Origin: an uncultured Saprospiraceae bacterium
GTDB lineage: Bacteria; Bacteroidota; Bacteroidia; Chitinophagales; Saprospiraceae
Direction of reading: 5' to 3'
Length of the DNA stretch: 5,633 nucleotides
Assembly: GCA_937921525.1 (NCBI GenBank)
Contig: CAKZUM010000724.1
Coordinates: 1-5,633, forward strand
The notes under the pieces were generated by a model that made no database searches, had not been told where the DNA came from, and saw nothing but the letters and a program-made list of their open reading frames with translations. Positions 5,275 through 5,633 of the stretch are shown piece by piece. Positions within the stretch are counted from its first letter, which is position 1; each line of letters starts with the position of its first letter. The translations under genes were made by a program, and so were the position numbers.

Positions 5275-5633
5275 ATGAAGTTCATAAAATATTTAGTAGT
5301 AGGCATTCTCTTCGGTATTGTGATGACCAAATCCGAAGCAGTTTCTTGGTTTCGGATTCAGGAAATGTTTCGATTTGAAAGCTTTCACATGTATGGCATC
5401 ATCGGAACGGCTGTCATTTTAGGAGCTAGCTTAGTGGCAGGTATTAAAAAATTCAATGGACAGACCATTACTGGAGAAAAAATAAAATTCCAACCAAAAA
5501 CAATGAGCATCCCACGATATTTGATCGGGGGAACAATCTTTGGTTTAGGTTGGGCAATGACAGGTGCTTGTCCAGGGCCAATGTTTACCTTATTAGGACA
5601 AGGTGTATGGGCTATTCTTTTAGTTATTATTAG
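5275..5633 (+). CDS. DUF6691 YeeE/YedE-family protein, second half of the split transporter (partial)
   Basis: The frame is open from ATG at 5275 to the window end (119 complete codons, no stop). The N-terminus MKFIKYLVVGILFG is a membrane segment, followed by the family hallmark TKSEAVSWFRIQEMFRF (about 18-34). A second segment (about 39-56), a polar loop (57-79) and a third segment with GWAMTGACPGP (92-102, C99) follow, and the last visible residues start another hydrophobic stretch. C99 in GACPGP matches the second conserved cysteine motif of YeeE/YedE transporters, complementing C153 of the partner. Proteins of this family are usually about 135-140 residues, so roughly 20 are missing. The leader is A-rich with no Shine-Dalgarno site. 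The gene is co-oriented with the first half, but a 163-bp gap holding a palindromic element separates them. Confidence 0.88.
   Translation, partial: MKFIKYLVVGILFGIVMTKSEAVSWFRIQEMFRFESFHMYGIIGTAVILGASLVAGIKKFNGQTITGEKIKFQPKTMSIPRYLIGGTIFGLGWAMTGACPGPMFTLLGQGVWAILLVII

Overview
The window looks like chromosomal DNA of a Bacteroidota bacterium. It is AT-rich, with A-rich leaders instead of clear Shine-Dalgarno sites, -7 promoter boxes of the Bacteroidota form TAnnTTTG, a lipoprotein with a loose Bacteroidota-type lipobox, and a sulfur-gene set common in that phylum. A member of the Saprospiria is possible, but the sequence alone does not prove it.

Layout: 1-327 is a leader holding two diverged ~100-bp repeat units and a good promoter (235-265). 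328-1746 (+) encodes an MBL-fold/double-rhodanese persulfide dioxygenase of the CstB type. 1773-3113 (-), convergent and only 26 bp away, encodes a lipoprotein esterase with an Ig-like N-terminal domain. 3114-3680 is a gene-free divergent region with a nested inverted repeat, a heptamer-repeat/palindrome element and a second copy of the promoter found at 235. 3681-4334 (+) encodes a Crp/Fnr-family regulator with cysteines in its degenerate nucleotide-binding site. 4335-4526 carries a perfect TGTGA-N6-TCACA box and a -7 element. 4527-5111 (+) and 5275-5633 (+, cut by the window end) encode the two halves of a split YeeE/YedE (TsuA-like) sulfur-compound transporter, separated by a 125-bp palindromic element.

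Reading: apart from the esterase, the genes form a reactive-sulfur module. The transporter halves would import thiosulfate or a similar sulfur species, the MBL-rhodanese enzyme would oxidise or transfer persulfide sulfur, and the Crp-like protein would regulate the set. The dioxygenase gene and the regulator gene share a 30-bp promoter block (27 identical positions). The transporter promoter lacks an obvious -33 box and has the CRP-type box near -41, as expected for an activator-dependent promoter.

The most interesting points are the candidate sulfur-sensing Crp protein with its operator, and the palindromic heptamer-repeat element present twice, once inside the transporter operon.
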